From Pseudoalteromonas sp049257235 (GTDB taxonomy: Bacteria; Pseudomonadota; Gammaproteobacteria; Enterobacterales; Alteromonadaceae): 64,000 nucleotides of DNA. A program made the position numbers and the translations under genes. The notes under the pieces are model-generated. The model did no database searches. It was not told the DNA's origin and saw only the letters and a program-made list of their open reading frames with translations. Below, piece after piece: positions 50,564 to 60,195 of the stretch. Within the stretch, counting starts at the first letter, position 1. Every line of letters begins with the position of its first letter. The DNA lies in NCBI RefSeq assembly GCF_049257235.1, contig NZ_JBMMUF010000001.1:434001-498000 (forward strand). The letters run 5' to 3'.

Positions 50564-51475
50564 TTAGTCTTCGCCGTAACCTAGGCTACGCAGCGCACGT
50601 TCGTCATCTGCCCAACCCGACTTCACTTTTACCCAAAGCTCGAGGAAGACTTTGTTATCTAGCATTTCTTCTAAGTCGCGACGTGCTTCTCGGCCAATGG
50701 TTTTAAGCTTTTCACCCTTGTTACCAATAACCATACGCTTTTGGGTTTCGCGCTCAACTAAGATCAGCGCATTAATTTGCCATACGCCGTTGTCTTGCCA
50801 TTTAAACTGCTCTATTTCCACAGTAACCGAATAAGGCAGTTCGTCGCCCATAAAGCGCATGAGTTTTTCGCGCACCACTTCAGCAGCCATAAAGCGCATT
50901 GAGCGGTCTGTGACATAATCTTCAGGGAAGTAAAATTCACTCTCAGGTAAACGTGCTCGCACTTCTTTTTTAATAAAATCTAAATTGCGATTATGTTTTG
51001 CTGATACTGGAATGATCCCCGCGAAATTACCTTTTTCGCTTAGCCACTTCATGTGCGGCAAGATAAGGTCTTTGTCTTTAACCTGATCCGTTTTATTCAT
51101 TACCAGTAGCACAGGCGTTTTTCCCGCACATACTTTATTGAGCACCATCTCGTCATCTTCAGTCCAGTGTGTGCCCTCAACAACAAAGATGATTAACTCC
51201 ACATCACCAATTGAGCTTGACGCTGCACGGTTCATTAAGCGGTTAATGGCGCGCTTTTCTTCAATGTGCAAGCCCGGAGTATCCACATACACTGTTTGAT
51301 AATTATCTTCAGTGTGAATACCCATAATGCGGTGGCGTGTAGTTTGTGGTTTGCGCGAGGTAATACTCACCTTTTGCTCAACAATCTTGTTCAGCAAGGT
51401 AGATTTACCTACGTTAGGACGACCAACAATGGCCACCATGCCGCAGTGTGTTTGTGTGTGCGTATCAGCTGTCAT
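50564..51475 (-). CDS. era: GTPase Era
   Basis: Era of 303 residues has the G motifs GRPNVGKSTLLNKI, DTPG and NKTD and a C-terminal KH domain around KRMVIGNKGEKLKTIGREAR. It supports 16S rRNA maturation and 30S assembly. Its start overlaps the rnc stop by 11 bases. Confidence 0.98.
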   Translation of the reverse strand: MTADTHTQTHCGMVAIVGRPNVGKSTLLNKIVEQKVSITSRKPQTTRHRIMGIHTEDNYQTVYVDTPGLHIEEKRAINRLMNRAASSSIGDVELIIFVVEGTHWTEDDEMVLNKVCAGKTPVLLVMNKTDQVKDKDLILPHMKWLSEKGNFAGIIPVSAKHNRNLDFIKKEVRARLPESEFYFPEDYVTDRSMRFMAAEVVREKLMRFMGDELPYSVTVEIEQFKWQDNGVWQINALILVERETQKRMVIGNKGEKLKTIGREARRDLEEMLDNKVFLELWVKVKSGWADDERALRSLGYGED

Positions 51476-52142
51476 TCTTTAATATCTTTAAGGCTTTTTC
51501 TGCGGCTTTTTGCTCGGCTTTACGGCGTGAGCTGCCCACAGAGATAATGCTATCCATCCCTTCTACGATACATTCAACCGTGAACGTCTGGTTATGTGCC
51601 TGACCTTTTGTATCGATAACCGTATAACCAGGAAGTGGCAATTTACGGGCTTGCAAAAACTCTTGTAGCAGTGTTTTCGGATCTTTTTGATTCATTCCCG
51701 GAGAGATAGCGTCTAAACGCGACTCATACCAGCTCAAAACTAGTTCGCTGCAAGTATCTATGTTTGAATCTAGGAATACCGCGCCAATAATGGCTTCAAC
51801 GGCATCTGCGAGCGTTGATTCACGGCGGAAGCCACCGCTTTTCAGCTCACCGGGACCTAAACGTAGGTACTCGCCAAGGTTAAACTCAAGGCCAAATTCT
51901 GCCAGTGTTTGACCTCGAACCAGTGTTGAGCGCATGCGGCTCAAGTCTCCCTCACGGGCCTTTGGAAATTTGTGATACAAGGCATTAGCTATCACGAAGC
52001 TTAAAATCGAGTCACCTAAAAACTCAAGGCGCTCATTGTGCTGACCTTTATGGCTACGGTGAGTAAGGGCCTGCTCAAGCAAGCCCTGATCGGTAAAGCT
52101 ATATCCTATTTTACTGTACAGTTCTGTTACGTTTTTCTTCAT
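51465..52142 (-). CDS. rnc: Ribonuclease III
   Basis: RNase III of 225 residues cleaves double-stranded RNA in rRNA and mRNA processing. The catalytic motif is HNERLEFLGDSILSFVIA, with DAVEAIIGAVFLD as second metal site. A C-terminal dsRNA-binding domain contains SVGSSRRKAEQKAAEKAL. It lies 2 bases after lepB and overlaps era. Confidence 0.98.
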   Translation of the reverse strand: MKKNVTELYSKIGYSFTDQGLLEQALTHRSHKGQHNERLEFLGDSILSFVIANALYHKFPKAREGDLSRMRSTLVRGQTLAEFGLEFNLGEYLRLGPGELKSGGFRRESTLADAVEAIIGAVFLDSNIDTCSELVLSWYESRLDAISPGMNQKDPKTLLQEFLQARKLPLPGYTVIDTKGQAHNQTFTVECIVEGMDSIISVGSSRRKAEQKAAEKALKILKNDS

Positions 52143-52144
52143 TG

Positions 52145-53080
52145 TTACTGAATATTACCTAGGCGTTCAAAGCGAACACCGGTTGGAACCCAACTTGGTA
52201 AGAAATCTTCTGGTGTGTTTTCAAACTCAAAACTCATCCAAATAAATACAGCCTTTCCTACTAAGTTGGCCTCTGGAACAAATCCCCATGCACGTCCATC
52301 TTCACTATTGTCGCGATTATCGCCCATCATGAAGTAGTGGCCCTGTGGTACCACCCATTCATCAATTTTGGTACCGTCTTGACGATAGTACTTACTCTTG
52401 AATTCCGGCAGCGTGGGATTAATTAAAATATCGTGTTGTACACCTGCTAAATGCTCTTCAAGGCGAACTAACGGATAGCCGCCCTGTGTGAACTCGTCCC
52501 TGTTAATAATATCTAGTGCAATTTTATTGTATTCGCCACATTGCAATGACCCTTGCTGGCTTTCACCTTCTGCGCAATTTGGCTTGATATACAATTGCTT
52601 ATTACGGTAGACGATGTGGTCACCCGGCATCCCAATAACACGTTTGATAAAGTCTAATTTAGGATTGGGTGGAAATTTAAATACCGCTATATCACCGCGC
52701 TCTGGCTGACCTGTGGCCACCAATTCAGTGCGCCATACCGGGTCTTTGATGCCGTACGAATACTTTTGCACCAAGATGAAATCGCCCACCAACAACGTTG
52801 GCATCATTGAACCTGATGGAATCTGAAAAGGCTCAAACAGGAACGAACGGAATACCGTGATAATTGCAATCATCGGGAAAATCGACTTTGCATGCTCTGT
52901 AAGCACTGGCATAGGTGCGATTTCTTCTTTCAACTCTTCATCGAGTGGTTTACCAGCGGCACCCTCTGCAAGCGCAATACGCTCTTTTCGCTTTGGCGCA
53001 TAAACCAAGTGGTCGACTAGCCAAATTAGACCTGAGCCTAACGTTAGCACCACGAGAAAAATAGAAAAATATCCAGCCAT
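52145..53080 (-). CDS. lepB: Signal peptidase I
   Basis: Signal peptidase I of 311 residues removes Sec signal peptides at the periplasmic face. It has two N-terminal membrane spans and the Ser/Lys dyad (IPSGSMMPTLLVGD, Ser91; FIKRVIGMPGD, Lys146). The box MGDNRDNSEDGRAWGFV also fits. It lies 21 bases after lepA. Confidence 0.98.
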   Translation of the reverse strand: MAGYFSIFLVVLTLGSGLIWLVDHLVYAPKRKERIALAEGAAGKPLDEELKEEIAPMPVLTEHAKSIFPMIAIITVFRSFLFEPFQIPSGSMMPTLLVGDFILVQKYSYGIKDPVWRTELVATGQPERGDIAVFKFPPNPKLDFIKRVIGMPGDHIVYRNKQLYIKPNCAEGESQQGSLQCGEYNKIALDIINRDEFTQGGYPLVRLEEHLAGVQHDILINPTLPEFKSKYYRQDGTKIDEWVVPQGHYFMMGDNRDNSEDGRAWGFVPEANLVGKAVFIWMSFEFENTPEDFLPSWVPTGVRFERLGNIQ

Positions 53081-53101
53081 TCTAAGCCTTTCCTTTTATT
53101 A

Positions 53102-54889
53102 TTATTTTCCGACTTTCAAAATCGCTAAGAAGGCATCCTGAGGAACTTCTACGTTACCCAGTTGCTTCATACGCTTTTTACCTTCTTTTTGCTTCTGCAG
53201 AAGCTTTTTCTTACGGCTCACGTCACCACCATAACACTTGGCAATTACGTTTTTACGAAGCTGTTTCACTGTCGAGCGCGCGATAACATGGTTGCCAATA
53301 GCCGCCTGAATTGCGATATCAAACATTTGACGAGGGATCAGTTCACGCAATGCTTCGGCAAGCTCCCGGCCTCGACCTTGCGCATTGTCACGGTGACAGA
53401 TAATCGCCAACGCATCCACCCTATCGCCATTGATAAGAATATCAACACGTACCATGTCCGCAGGACGGAACTCTTTGAAGTTATAATCCAAAGAAGCAAA
53501 GCCGCGACTGGTTGACTTCAGCTTATCGAAGAAGTCCATCACCACTTCACCCATGGGTAATTCGTAGGTCACCGCAACTTGGTTACCGTGGTAACTCATC
53601 TTGGTTTGCATACCACGTTTTTCGATACACAAGGTAATCACATTACCAAGGTACTCTTGTGGTACAAGAATATTCGCTTCTACGATTGGCTCGCGGATTT
53701 CCAAAATGTCATTAACTGGCGGTAGTTCTGACGGGTTATCAATTTGAATCGTGCCGTCTTTAGTCTCAACCTCGTACACTACTGTTGGCGCAGTGGTAAT
53801 AAGGTCGATATCGTATTCACGCTCAAGACGTTCTTGGATGATTTCCATGTGCAACATTCCTAAGAATCCACAACGGAAACCAAAACCAAGAGCGGTTGAA
53901 TTTTCAGGCTCGAAGAACAGTGACGCATCGTTAAGGCTCAGCTTATCAAGTGCATCACGGAATGATTCATACTCATCAGAAGAAATTGGGAACATACCCG
54001 CGTAAACCTGCGGTTTAACACGCTGGAAGCCAGGCAAACGTTCAGTGGCTGAATTACGAGCAAGAGTGATGGTATCACCTACTGGCGCACCATGAATTTC
54101 TTTAATACCGGCAATAATAAAGCCTACTTCGCCCGTTTTTAACGTGCCCGTAGTTGTTTGTTTTGGAGTAAAAATACCCACTTTATCGGCAATGTGCACT
54201 TGCTCATTTGACATGATCTTAATCTTGTCACCTGCTTTGAGCTCACCTTGCATAATACGTACAAGTGATACAACACCTTGGTATGGGTCAAACCATGAAT
54301 CGATGATCAAGGCTTTCAGCGGGCCATCCGTGTCACCTTGCGGTGGTGGAATGTCACGCACAATGCGCTCAAGCACATCATCAATACCAATACCGGTCTT
54401 TGCGCTACACTGCACCGCGTCAGTTGCATCGATACCAACAATATCTTCAATTTCTTCGGCTACGCGGTCAGGGTCAGCCTGTGGCAAGTCAATCTTGTTT
54501 AAGATTGGCACAACCTCTAGGTCCATTTCTATTGCGGTGTAACAGTTAGCAAGCGTTTGCGCTTCTACACCTTGACCCGCATCAACAACTAGTAGCGCAC
54601 CTTCACAAGCCGCTAACGAGCGCGACACTTCGTATGAGAAGTCAACGTGCCCAGGAGTGTCGATGAAATTAAGCTGGTATGTTTCACCATCTTTAGCGGT
54701 GTAGTTCAACGTTACACTCTGCGCTTTGATGGTAATGCCGCGTTCACGCTCAAGTTCCATTGAGTCCAATACTTGCTGCTGCATTTCACGGTCGGTTAAC
54801 CCACCACACACTTGGATCAAACGATCCGAAAGGGTCGATTTACCGTGGTCAATATGGGCGATGATCGAAAAGTTACGGATATGCTTCAT
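53102..54889 (-). CDS. lepA: Elongation factor 4 (LepA)
   Basis: EF4 of 595 residues is a ribosome-dependent GTPase that acts on stalled or initiating ribosomes. It has AHIDHGKSTLSDRLI, DTPGHVDF and NKIDLP, and the unique C-terminal domain with IGNHVIARSTVKQLRKNV and KCYGGDVSRKKKLLQKQKEG. It lies 69 bases after rseC and starts the lepA-lepB-rnc-era set. Confidence 0.98.
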   Translation of the reverse strand: MKHIRNFSIIAHIDHGKSTLSDRLIQVCGGLTDREMQQQVLDSMELERERGITIKAQSVTLNYTAKDGETYQLNFIDTPGHVDFSYEVSRSLAACEGALLVVDAGQGVEAQTLANCYTAIEMDLEVVPILNKIDLPQADPDRVAEEIEDIVGIDATDAVQCSAKTGIGIDDVLERIVRDIPPPQGDTDGPLKALIIDSWFDPYQGVVSLVRIMQGELKAGDKIKIMSNEQVHIADKVGIFTPKQTTTGTLKTGEVGFIIAGIKEIHGAPVGDTITLARNSATERLPGFQRVKPQVYAGMFPISSDEYESFRDALDKLSLNDASLFFEPENSTALGFGFRCGFLGMLHMEIIQERLEREYDIDLITTAPTVVYEVETKDGTIQIDNPSELPPVNDILEIREPIVEANILVPQEYLGNVITLCIEKRGMQTKMSYHGNQVAVTYELPMGEVVMDFFDKLKSTSRGFASLDYNFKEFRPADMVRVDILINGDRVDALAIICHRDNAQGRGRELAEALRELIPRQMFDIAIQAAIGNHVIARSTVKQLRKNVIAKCYGGDVSRKKKLLQKQKEGKKRMKQLGNVEVPQDAFLAILKVGK

Positions 54890-54958
54890 AAATTGGATTC
54901 TGACTTCTTAAAACTGAGCGTGTATAAACAAAGGCCCCGATTTTACCTGTAATTGACG

Positions 54959-55408
54959 CTAATCACCAACTGTTTGCGAGATTGGCAGGCTAATTGGGTA
55001 AATTTTTAATACTTTTAAATCATGAATAACGCGTTTAAGCCTTTGTTTGGCGAGTATAAAGCCAATAAATCCAGCTAAAAATGCGCTGACGATTTGCACA
55101 GGTTCACTGGCGCTAAAAAACGTTTGCACCAACACAGCACTGACCAAAGCCAATAACAAAGGCCATACATAGACGATAAAAGAGCTAGAAACAATGTGTG
55201 AATCATCAAGCGCAAGTTTGACCTTCTGCCCCACTTGCACAGGTTCATCAAACTTAAATGGGAAGTGTTTTTTGTCGGTGCCAAATAACTTGGCAAACAC
55301 CTGCGAGCCGCACTTGCCGTTGCAACCTGCACACAACGGCTTTGGTTCGGCTTGTAAAAACGCGGTATCACCTTTAAGTGACACCACGGTAAGAACTTGT
55401 TCAATCAT
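54959..55408 (-). CDS. rseC: Sigma-E positive regulator RseC
   Basis: RseC of 149 residues has an N-terminal cytoplasmic Cys motif (CAGCNGKCG, Cys26/29/33), then two adjacent membrane helices (VYVWPLLLALVSAVLVQTFF and VSAFLAGFIGFIL). It lies 8 bases after rseB in the rpoE-rseABC operon and is proposed to modulate sigma-E activity and SoxR reduction in E. coli. Confidence 0.95.
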   Translation of the reverse strand: MIEQVLTVVSLKGDTAFLQAEPKPLCAGCNGKCGSQVFAKLFGTDKKHFPFKFDEPVQVGQKVKLALDDSHIVSSSFIVYVWPLLLALVSAVLVQTFFSASEPVQIVSAFLAGFIGFILAKQRLKRVIHDLKVLKIYPISLPISQTVGD

Positions 55409-55416
55409 AGTGGGCG

Positions 55417-56358
55417 TTACAACGGCCGTTGCACAGACTCGGCGATATTTTTAGCCGTTTGTACTGGAATGTTACCAATTACTGACACATCAAACGCGCC
55501 TGCATTGTGAATGTAAATGGTTGTCGCACCAGATGTGAGCGAGCCACTTGGACGCTGACCCGCCAATGGACGTTGCACAAACACCGACACATCAATTAAA
55601 CCATCTGAGTACAAATAGTAATCTGCTAGTTCGTTGTTCAAATTAAGTTTATGTCTGTCAGATTTTAGCAGCTCAAAGCCTTGTGGTAACCAACCAATTT
55701 GCCAGCTACCTTCGTCATTGAGAGCAGCGATGCTAGGGAGTGCTTGAGGAAACTCACGTTGACTCATTTCAATGAGCTCTGCGGCTGGCATTTCAGTGAC
55801 ATTAAGATGACTAAGCTGCAACTGCTCTAAAAACTCTCCTGCATTGTTGACGTAGGCAGATTTGAGTAGCAGTGACGTTTCGGTGTCTAACCACACCCAG
55901 TAACTGTACTTATCCTCATCCTTTGCCTCAATACGAATAAGCTGCGCTGGGCGACCTGCTATACGACCTTTGTTGCCAAGCACAAAGTTGTAGCTTTCTT
56001 CAAGCGACGTTATATCACCAAAAAGAACTTCAGGAATGGGGCCACTTATGGCTGAGGTTTTTACTGAATAAGGAGTCGCTTGCGGCTCGTAATAGGTCAC
56101 TTGGTCGTCCACACGTACCATCTCTAGACCTGCGCCGTTGAGCAAAGTTAATAATTCGAGTTCTTTGTTATCGTGAACACCATGGCTCCAACGGTAAGGT
56201 TCCATGGCTCGGTCTTTAACCACCACAAAAGAGGCAACGAAGTTACGCTGCTTAACCGCAGTGGCCATATCGTCTAACCACTGCTTAGCAGTTGCCTGAG
56301 AAAATGCCTGAGAGGGGGATAGAATCAGGCATAAAAGTGCAACATAAAGGTACTTCAT
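55417..56358 (-). CDS. rseB: Sigma-E regulator RseB (periplasmic)
   Basis: RseB of 313 residues has a signal peptide (MKYLYVALLCLILSPSQAFS). The LolA-like fold has WLDDMATAVKQRNFVASFVV, WSHGVHDNKELELLTLLNGA and YSYWVWLDTETSLLLKS, and a C-terminal MucB-type domain follows. It binds RseA in the periplasm and blocks DegS cleavage until lipopolysaccharide stress signals. It lies 6 bases after rseA. Confidence 0.96.
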   Translation of the reverse strand: MKYLYVALLCLILSPSQAFSQATAKQWLDDMATAVKQRNFVASFVVVKDRAMEPYRWSHGVHDNKELELLTLLNGAGLEMVRVDDQVTYYEPQATPYSVKTSAISGPIPEVLFGDITSLEESYNFVLGNKGRIAGRPAQLIRIEAKDEDKYSYWVWLDTETSLLLKSAYVNNAGEFLEQLQLSHLNVTEMPAAELIEMSQREFPQALPSIAALNDEGSWQIGWLPQGFELLKSDRHKLNLNNELADYYLYSDGLIDVSVFVQRPLAGQRPSGSLTSGATTIYIHNAGAFDVSVIGNIPVQTAKNIAESVQRPL

Positions 56359-56364
56359 TAACGC

Positions 56365-56967
56365 TTATTGTTCCTTTTCTTCTTGCTCAGCGTGGGCTGC
56401 TAAGCGGGCTGCTTCGCGGGTTTGACGCTGATGTTCTAGAACCAGCGCACCAATGCGCTGCTGCTGAAGTTCACGTAAACCACGTTCCGCATTTTCAAGC
56501 GCCGGCTCAGACGAGTAACTAACAGGAGACGCGGCACCAATAAATGGGTTTGACTGTAATGGCGGCACGTTTTGCGTATCATCAACAGGAGCACCGTATT
56601 GTTGTACACCCACCACAGCAACCACAGCAACACTTGCGGCAATGGCCGTTTGAGTAATGCCACGCCACCAGCTTGGACGAATAACATTCTCTTGGCGCTG
56701 TGATGTTGATTTACTAACTTGTTGGCCAAACTGAGCGTGCACAGGTTCTTGTTCTAGTTGTAAGGCTACTTTAGCGGCAATATCAATTTGAATGCTAGGT
56801 GCGGTTTCAGAGCGCATCACGTCGCCAATTAAGCTATAACGCGCAAATGTTTGAGTGTCTACATCAGCGGCATCGAGCGTATCCACATTGGTTTCGTTAT
56901 CTACCAAGGCAGAAATTAACGCTTTATCCTGCTCACTACACTTTGCTTTAGTCATATTACGACTCAC
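56365..56967 (-). CDS. rseA: Anti-sigma-E factor RseA
   Basis: RseA of 200 residues has a cytoplasmic N-terminal domain (KALISALVDNE, then FARYSLIGDVMR) that holds RpoE, one membrane helix (GITQTAIAASVAVVAVVGVQ) and a periplasmic tail rich in Gln/Glu/Ala. The start overlaps the rpoE stop by 11 bases, giving coupled synthesis of sigma and anti-sigma. Confidence 0.95.
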   Translation of the reverse strand: MSRNMTKAKCSEQDKALISALVDNETNVDTLDAADVDTQTFARYSLIGDVMRSETAPSIQIDIAAKVALQLEQEPVHAQFGQQVSKSTSQRQENVIRPSWWRGITQTAIAASVAVVAVVGVQQYGAPVDDTQNVPPLQSNPFIGAASPVSYSSEPALENAERGLRELQQQRIGALVLEHQRQTREAARLAAHAEQEEKEQ

Positions 56968-57538
56968 CTATTAACGGAAGTAATTTATTATCAATCGCCT
57001 CTCGAGCACGAAAAATACGTGAACGCACCGTACCGACAGGGCAGTCCATGACTGCGGCGATCTCTTCATAGCTCATACCCTCGAGTTCTCTGAGTGTAAT
57101 CGCTGTTTTTAAATCTTCAGGTAGCTTATCTATTGTGGCGAATATTACTTCTCTGACTTCGTCACTTAGCAACAGGTTCTCGGGGCTAGCATTACTACGA
57201 AGCGAATCAGCTCCTTCGTAAAACTCCGCATCTTCGGCGTCAACATCATTCGCTGGCGGCCGACGTCCCTGTGCAACAAGGTAATTCTTTGCACAGTTCA
57301 CGGCGATGCGATAAAGCCAAGTGTAAAACGCACTGTCTCCCCTGAAGTTCGGCAAAGCACGATAGGCTTTTATGAATGCTTCTTGGGCCACATCAGCTAC
57401 ATCACCATGATTGGCAACATAGCGCGAGATCAATCCTGCTACTTTATTCTGATATTTGGTGACCAACAGGTTATAAGCATTTTTATCTCCTTGTTGAACC
57501 TTCCTAACCAGCGCTAAATCCAAATCCTGCTCGCTCAT
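56957..57538 (-). CDS. rpoE: Extracytoplasmic stress sigma factor RpoE
   Basis: Sigma-E of 193 residues has region 2 (FIKAYRALPNFRGDSAFYTW, LYRIAVNCAKNYL) and region 4 (LRELEGMSYEEIAAVMDCPV, GTVRSRIFRAREAI). It directs the envelope stress regulon. It is first in rpoE-rseABC, and a sigma-E-like promoter lies about 66-92 bases upstream. Confidence 0.98.
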   Translation of the reverse strand: MSEQDLDLALVRKVQQGDKNAYNLLVTKYQNKVAGLISRYVANHGDVADVAQEAFIKAYRALPNFRGDSAFYTWLYRIAVNCAKNYLVAQGRRPPANDVDAEDAEFYEGADSLRSNASPENLLLSDEVREVIFATIDKLPEDLKTAITLRELEGMSYEEIAAVMDCPVGTVRSRIFRAREAIDNKLLPLIGES

Positions 57539-57603
57539 TCGAGCCGGTACTCCTCTGCGTTATTATGCTTTCGTGTTGTATCCAAGCTACCAAATACACT
57601 CTC

Positions 57604-57630
57604 TATGACTTAGGTGAAAAGAAAAAGTTC
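57604..57630 (-). promoter_or_regulatory. Candidate sigma-E promoter for rpoE
   Basis: On the minus strand GAACTT, a 16-base spacer and TCATA resemble the sigma-E consensus GGAACTT-N16-TCTAA/TCAAA. It lies 66 bases upstream of the rpoE ATG, as expected for autoregulation. The nadB promoter must share this 203-base divergent region. Confidence 0.55.
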
Positions 57631-57741
57631 GCATTATCTGCATTTTTTTCTGATCTTGAGTTAACTTCAGTCGTGTGAGCGCAGTAAATATGATACATAT
57701 AGGGGCAACCTAGGTAAGTAAACCTCTGTCCACACTATAAC

Positions 57742-59358
57742 ATGAACCCGAACAAACAACATCACAGCGACGTTGCCATCATCGGTAGCGGAGCAGCCGG
57801 TCTTTCGCTGGCACTGTCATTGGCCAATCATTGCCAAGTTACCGTTATCAGCAAGGGCGCGTTAACTGAAGGCTCAACCCTTTATGCCCAAGGTGGCATT
57901 GCTGCCGTGTTTGACAAACAAAACGACAGTGTAGAGTCACATGTTGAAGACACCCTAGCCGCAGGTGATGGCTTATGTGACCGTGAAGCGGTGTACTACA
58001 CAGCGTCAAACGCCAAAGCATGTATGCGTTGGTTGATTGAACAAGGTGTGCCATTTGATATGGAAACGGATGCCACTGGACAAGAGCGCTACCATCTTAC
58101 CCGAGAAGGCGGGCATAGCCACCGCCGTATTCTGCACGCAGCAGACGCTACCGGTAAAGCGGTGCAAACGACGCTCATCGAGCGTGTGCAAGCGCACCCT
58201 AATATTACCTTGCTGGAAAATTACAACGCCATTGATTTAATTACCGATGAGAAACTTGGTAATGAAGGTAAACATTGTCATGGTGTCTATGTATTCAACC
58301 GCCTCAAAGAGCGAGTTGAAATTCTCAGCGCACGCTTCATTGCCCTAGCAACTGGCGGTGCGAGTAAAGTTTACCTGTATACCTCAAACCCTGACGTGGC
58401 AAGTGGCGATGGTATCGCAATGGCATGGCGCGCAGGATGTAGCGTGGCAAACATGGAGTTTAACCAATTCCATCCGACCAGTTTATATCACCCGAAGCTG
58501 CAGAACTTCCTAATCACCGAGGCGATGCGTGGTGAAGGTGCATACTTATTGCGCCCGGATGGCACGCGTTTTATGCCAGAATTCGACGAGCGCGCAGAGC
58601 TCGCACCTCGTGATGTAGTGGCACGCGCTATCGACTTTGAAATGAAACGTTTGGGTGCAAACTGTGTATACCTCGATATTTCTCATCGCGACAAAGAATT
58701 CATCATCGAGCACTTCCCTACCATTTATGCCAAGTGTTTGAGTGTTGGAATCGACATCACGAAAGAACCAATCCCGGTTGTACCTGCAGCGCACTACACC
58801 TGTGGCGGTGTGATGACCGACTTCAACGGTAAAACAGATTTAGACAACCTCTACGCCATTGGTGAAGTAGCATACACAGGCTTGCACGGCGCAAACCGCA
58901 TGGCCAGTAACTCGCTGCTAGAATGTATTGTATTTGCACATGCAGCAGCCAAAGACATTGTAGCCAAACTTAATTTGGACACCTCCCCTCAAACACTTCC
59001 TGAGTGGGATGAAAGCCGTGTTACAGATTCAGATGAAGAAGTGGTGATCACCCACAATTGGCATGAACTACGTCTATTTATGTGGGACTATGTGGGCATT
59101 GTTCGCTCCACCAAACGCCTTGAGCGTGCGCTCAGACGCGTAGAGTTACTACAACAAGAGATAAATGAGTATTACGCCAACTTCCGAGTGAGTAATAACC
59201 TACTCGAGCTACGTAACTTGGTACAAGTAGCAGAGCTAATCATCCGCAGCGCGTTGGCACGTAAAGAGAGCCGCGGGCTGCACTACACTCTAGACTACCC
59301 AGAGCATCTACCTGAGCCACACATCACCCAGCTCAGTCCACATCATCACGATAAATAA
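57742..59358 (+). CDS. nadB: L-aspartate oxidase
   Basis: NadB of 538 residues oxidises L-aspartate to iminoaspartate with FAD, the first step of NAD synthesis. It has DVAIIGSGAAGLSLALSLA, TLYAQGGIAAVFD, AHYTCGGVMTDFNGKTDLDN and YAIGEVAYTGLHGANRMASN. It is divergent from rpoE as in E. coli. Its last 26 bases overlap the convergent ygfX-like gene. Confidence 0.97.
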   Translation: MNPNKQHHSDVAIIGSGAAGLSLALSLANHCQVTVISKGALTEGSTLYAQGGIAAVFDKQNDSVESHVEDTLAAGDGLCDREAVYYTASNAKACMRWLIEQGVPFDMETDATGQERYHLTREGGHSHRRILHAADATGKAVQTTLIERVQAHPNITLLENYNAIDLITDEKLGNEGKHCHGVYVFNRLKERVEILSARFIALATGGASKVYLYTSNPDVASGDGIAMAWRAGCSVANMEFNQFHPTSLYHPKLQNFLITEAMRGEGAYLLRPDGTRFMPEFDERAELAPRDVVARAIDFEMKRLGANCVYLDISHRDKEFIIEHFPTIYAKCLSVGIDITKEPIPVVPAAHYTCGGVMTDFNGKTDLDNLYAIGEVAYTGLHGANRMASNSLLECIVFAHAAAKDIVAKLNLDTSPQTLPEWDESRVTDSDEEVVITHNWHELRLFMWDYVGIVRSTKRLERALRRVELLQQEINEYYANFRVSNNLLELRNLVQVAELIIRSALARKESRGLHYTLDYPEHLPEPHITQLSPHHHDK

Positions 59359-59770
59359 TCGCCGCATTTACAGCCCGGGCTAAAGCACTGAATAGTTCGG
59401 GCTGCATTGCATCTTGTGCAATTAGCACATGATGAGACTTCGCACTCACGTCATCTTTCAATTTCAAATGAACCAAGCCTGAGTGAACACTAGATTGCGG
59501 CAAAATCACCGCTGATAGCTCGTTATTACCCCAACAGATCTTGGCTCTGTTAGCCTTTATCGATACATGCCCATCTACGGGCCAAAAAGAGGTGTATACG
59601 CGTCGAAAGTGAACGTAAGCAACGAGTAGTGTTGTACCACTGACAATCGCCCACAGCCATGATGGCTCACTTAAAAGTAATACGAGGTAGATAAAAATAA
59701 ACACCGCCGAGACAGGGCGGTGTTTGGCATGATTATTAGCAAATGAGCCGCTAAACACGGACACGATCAA
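59333..59770 (-). CDS. YgfX/CptA-like membrane protein
   Basis: This protein of up to 145 residues has two adjacent membrane helices at about 23-60 (VSAVFIFIYLVLLLS and WLWAIVSGTTLLVAYVHF) and a soluble beta C-terminus, the YgfX/CptA layout. It lies directly after sdhE, like ygfX after ygfY in E. coli. CptA has been described as an inner-membrane toxin acting on FtsZ/MreB, but a housekeeping link to SdhE is equally possible. Only TTG (59770) or GTG (59764, 59758) starts are available, and it overlaps the sdhE stop. Similarity is judged from layout and context. Confidence 0.65.
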   Translation of the reverse strand: MIVSVFSGSFANNHAKHRPVSAVFIFIYLVLLLSEPSWLWAIVSGTTLLVAYVHFRRVYTSFWPVDGHVSIKANRAKICWGNNELSAVILPQSSVHSGLVHLKLKDDVSAKSHHVLIAQDAMQPELFSALARAVNAAIIYRDDVD

Positions 59771-60002
59771 GAATGATCTTTACCATGCGAGCAAGCTCTG
59801 GGTCTGTGCATTGCTCATGACCCATAAACCAAGCGAAAAGATCCGGATCATCCGCTTCTAGCAAACGCTGAAAAATAAACTTATCGTCATCACTGAGCGC
59901 ATCATAGCCTTGCTCAACAAATGGCATAAACAATACATCAAGTTCCAGCATGCCACGGCGACATGCCCAACGTAACCGCGCTTTACTATCTAAATTCGCC
60001 AT
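59751..60002 (-). CDS. sdhE: FAD assembly factor SdhE
   Basis: SdhE of 83 residues has the conserved RRGMLELD (RGxxE) motif and FMPFVEQGYDALSDDDKFIF, then DDPDLFAWFMG. It promotes covalent flavinylation of SdhA and FrdA. I start at the ATG 60002 (AGGAAAAC upstream); the frame is open to 60071 but the extension is not conserved. It is divergent from ygfZ. Confidence 0.95.
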   Translation of the reverse strand: MANLDSKARLRWACRRGMLELDVLFMPFVEQGYDALSDDDKFIFQRLLEADDPDLFAWFMGHEQCTDPELARMVKIILDRVRV

Positions 60003-60195
60003 TGTTTTCCTCTCATTTTGTCGCTGCGGGCAGTGTATCAAAATATCCTGTGTTACACAGCAATTTTGCATTTATGCGGCCCATGATAGAATCACATACA
60101 GTTTAAAAGTGTTAGCTCACTTCTCACTGTATTTATGCAGTGAAAAGCACAGTTACAGCCTCGCAATTTAATGCTCGTTATATAAGGAGTAACGC

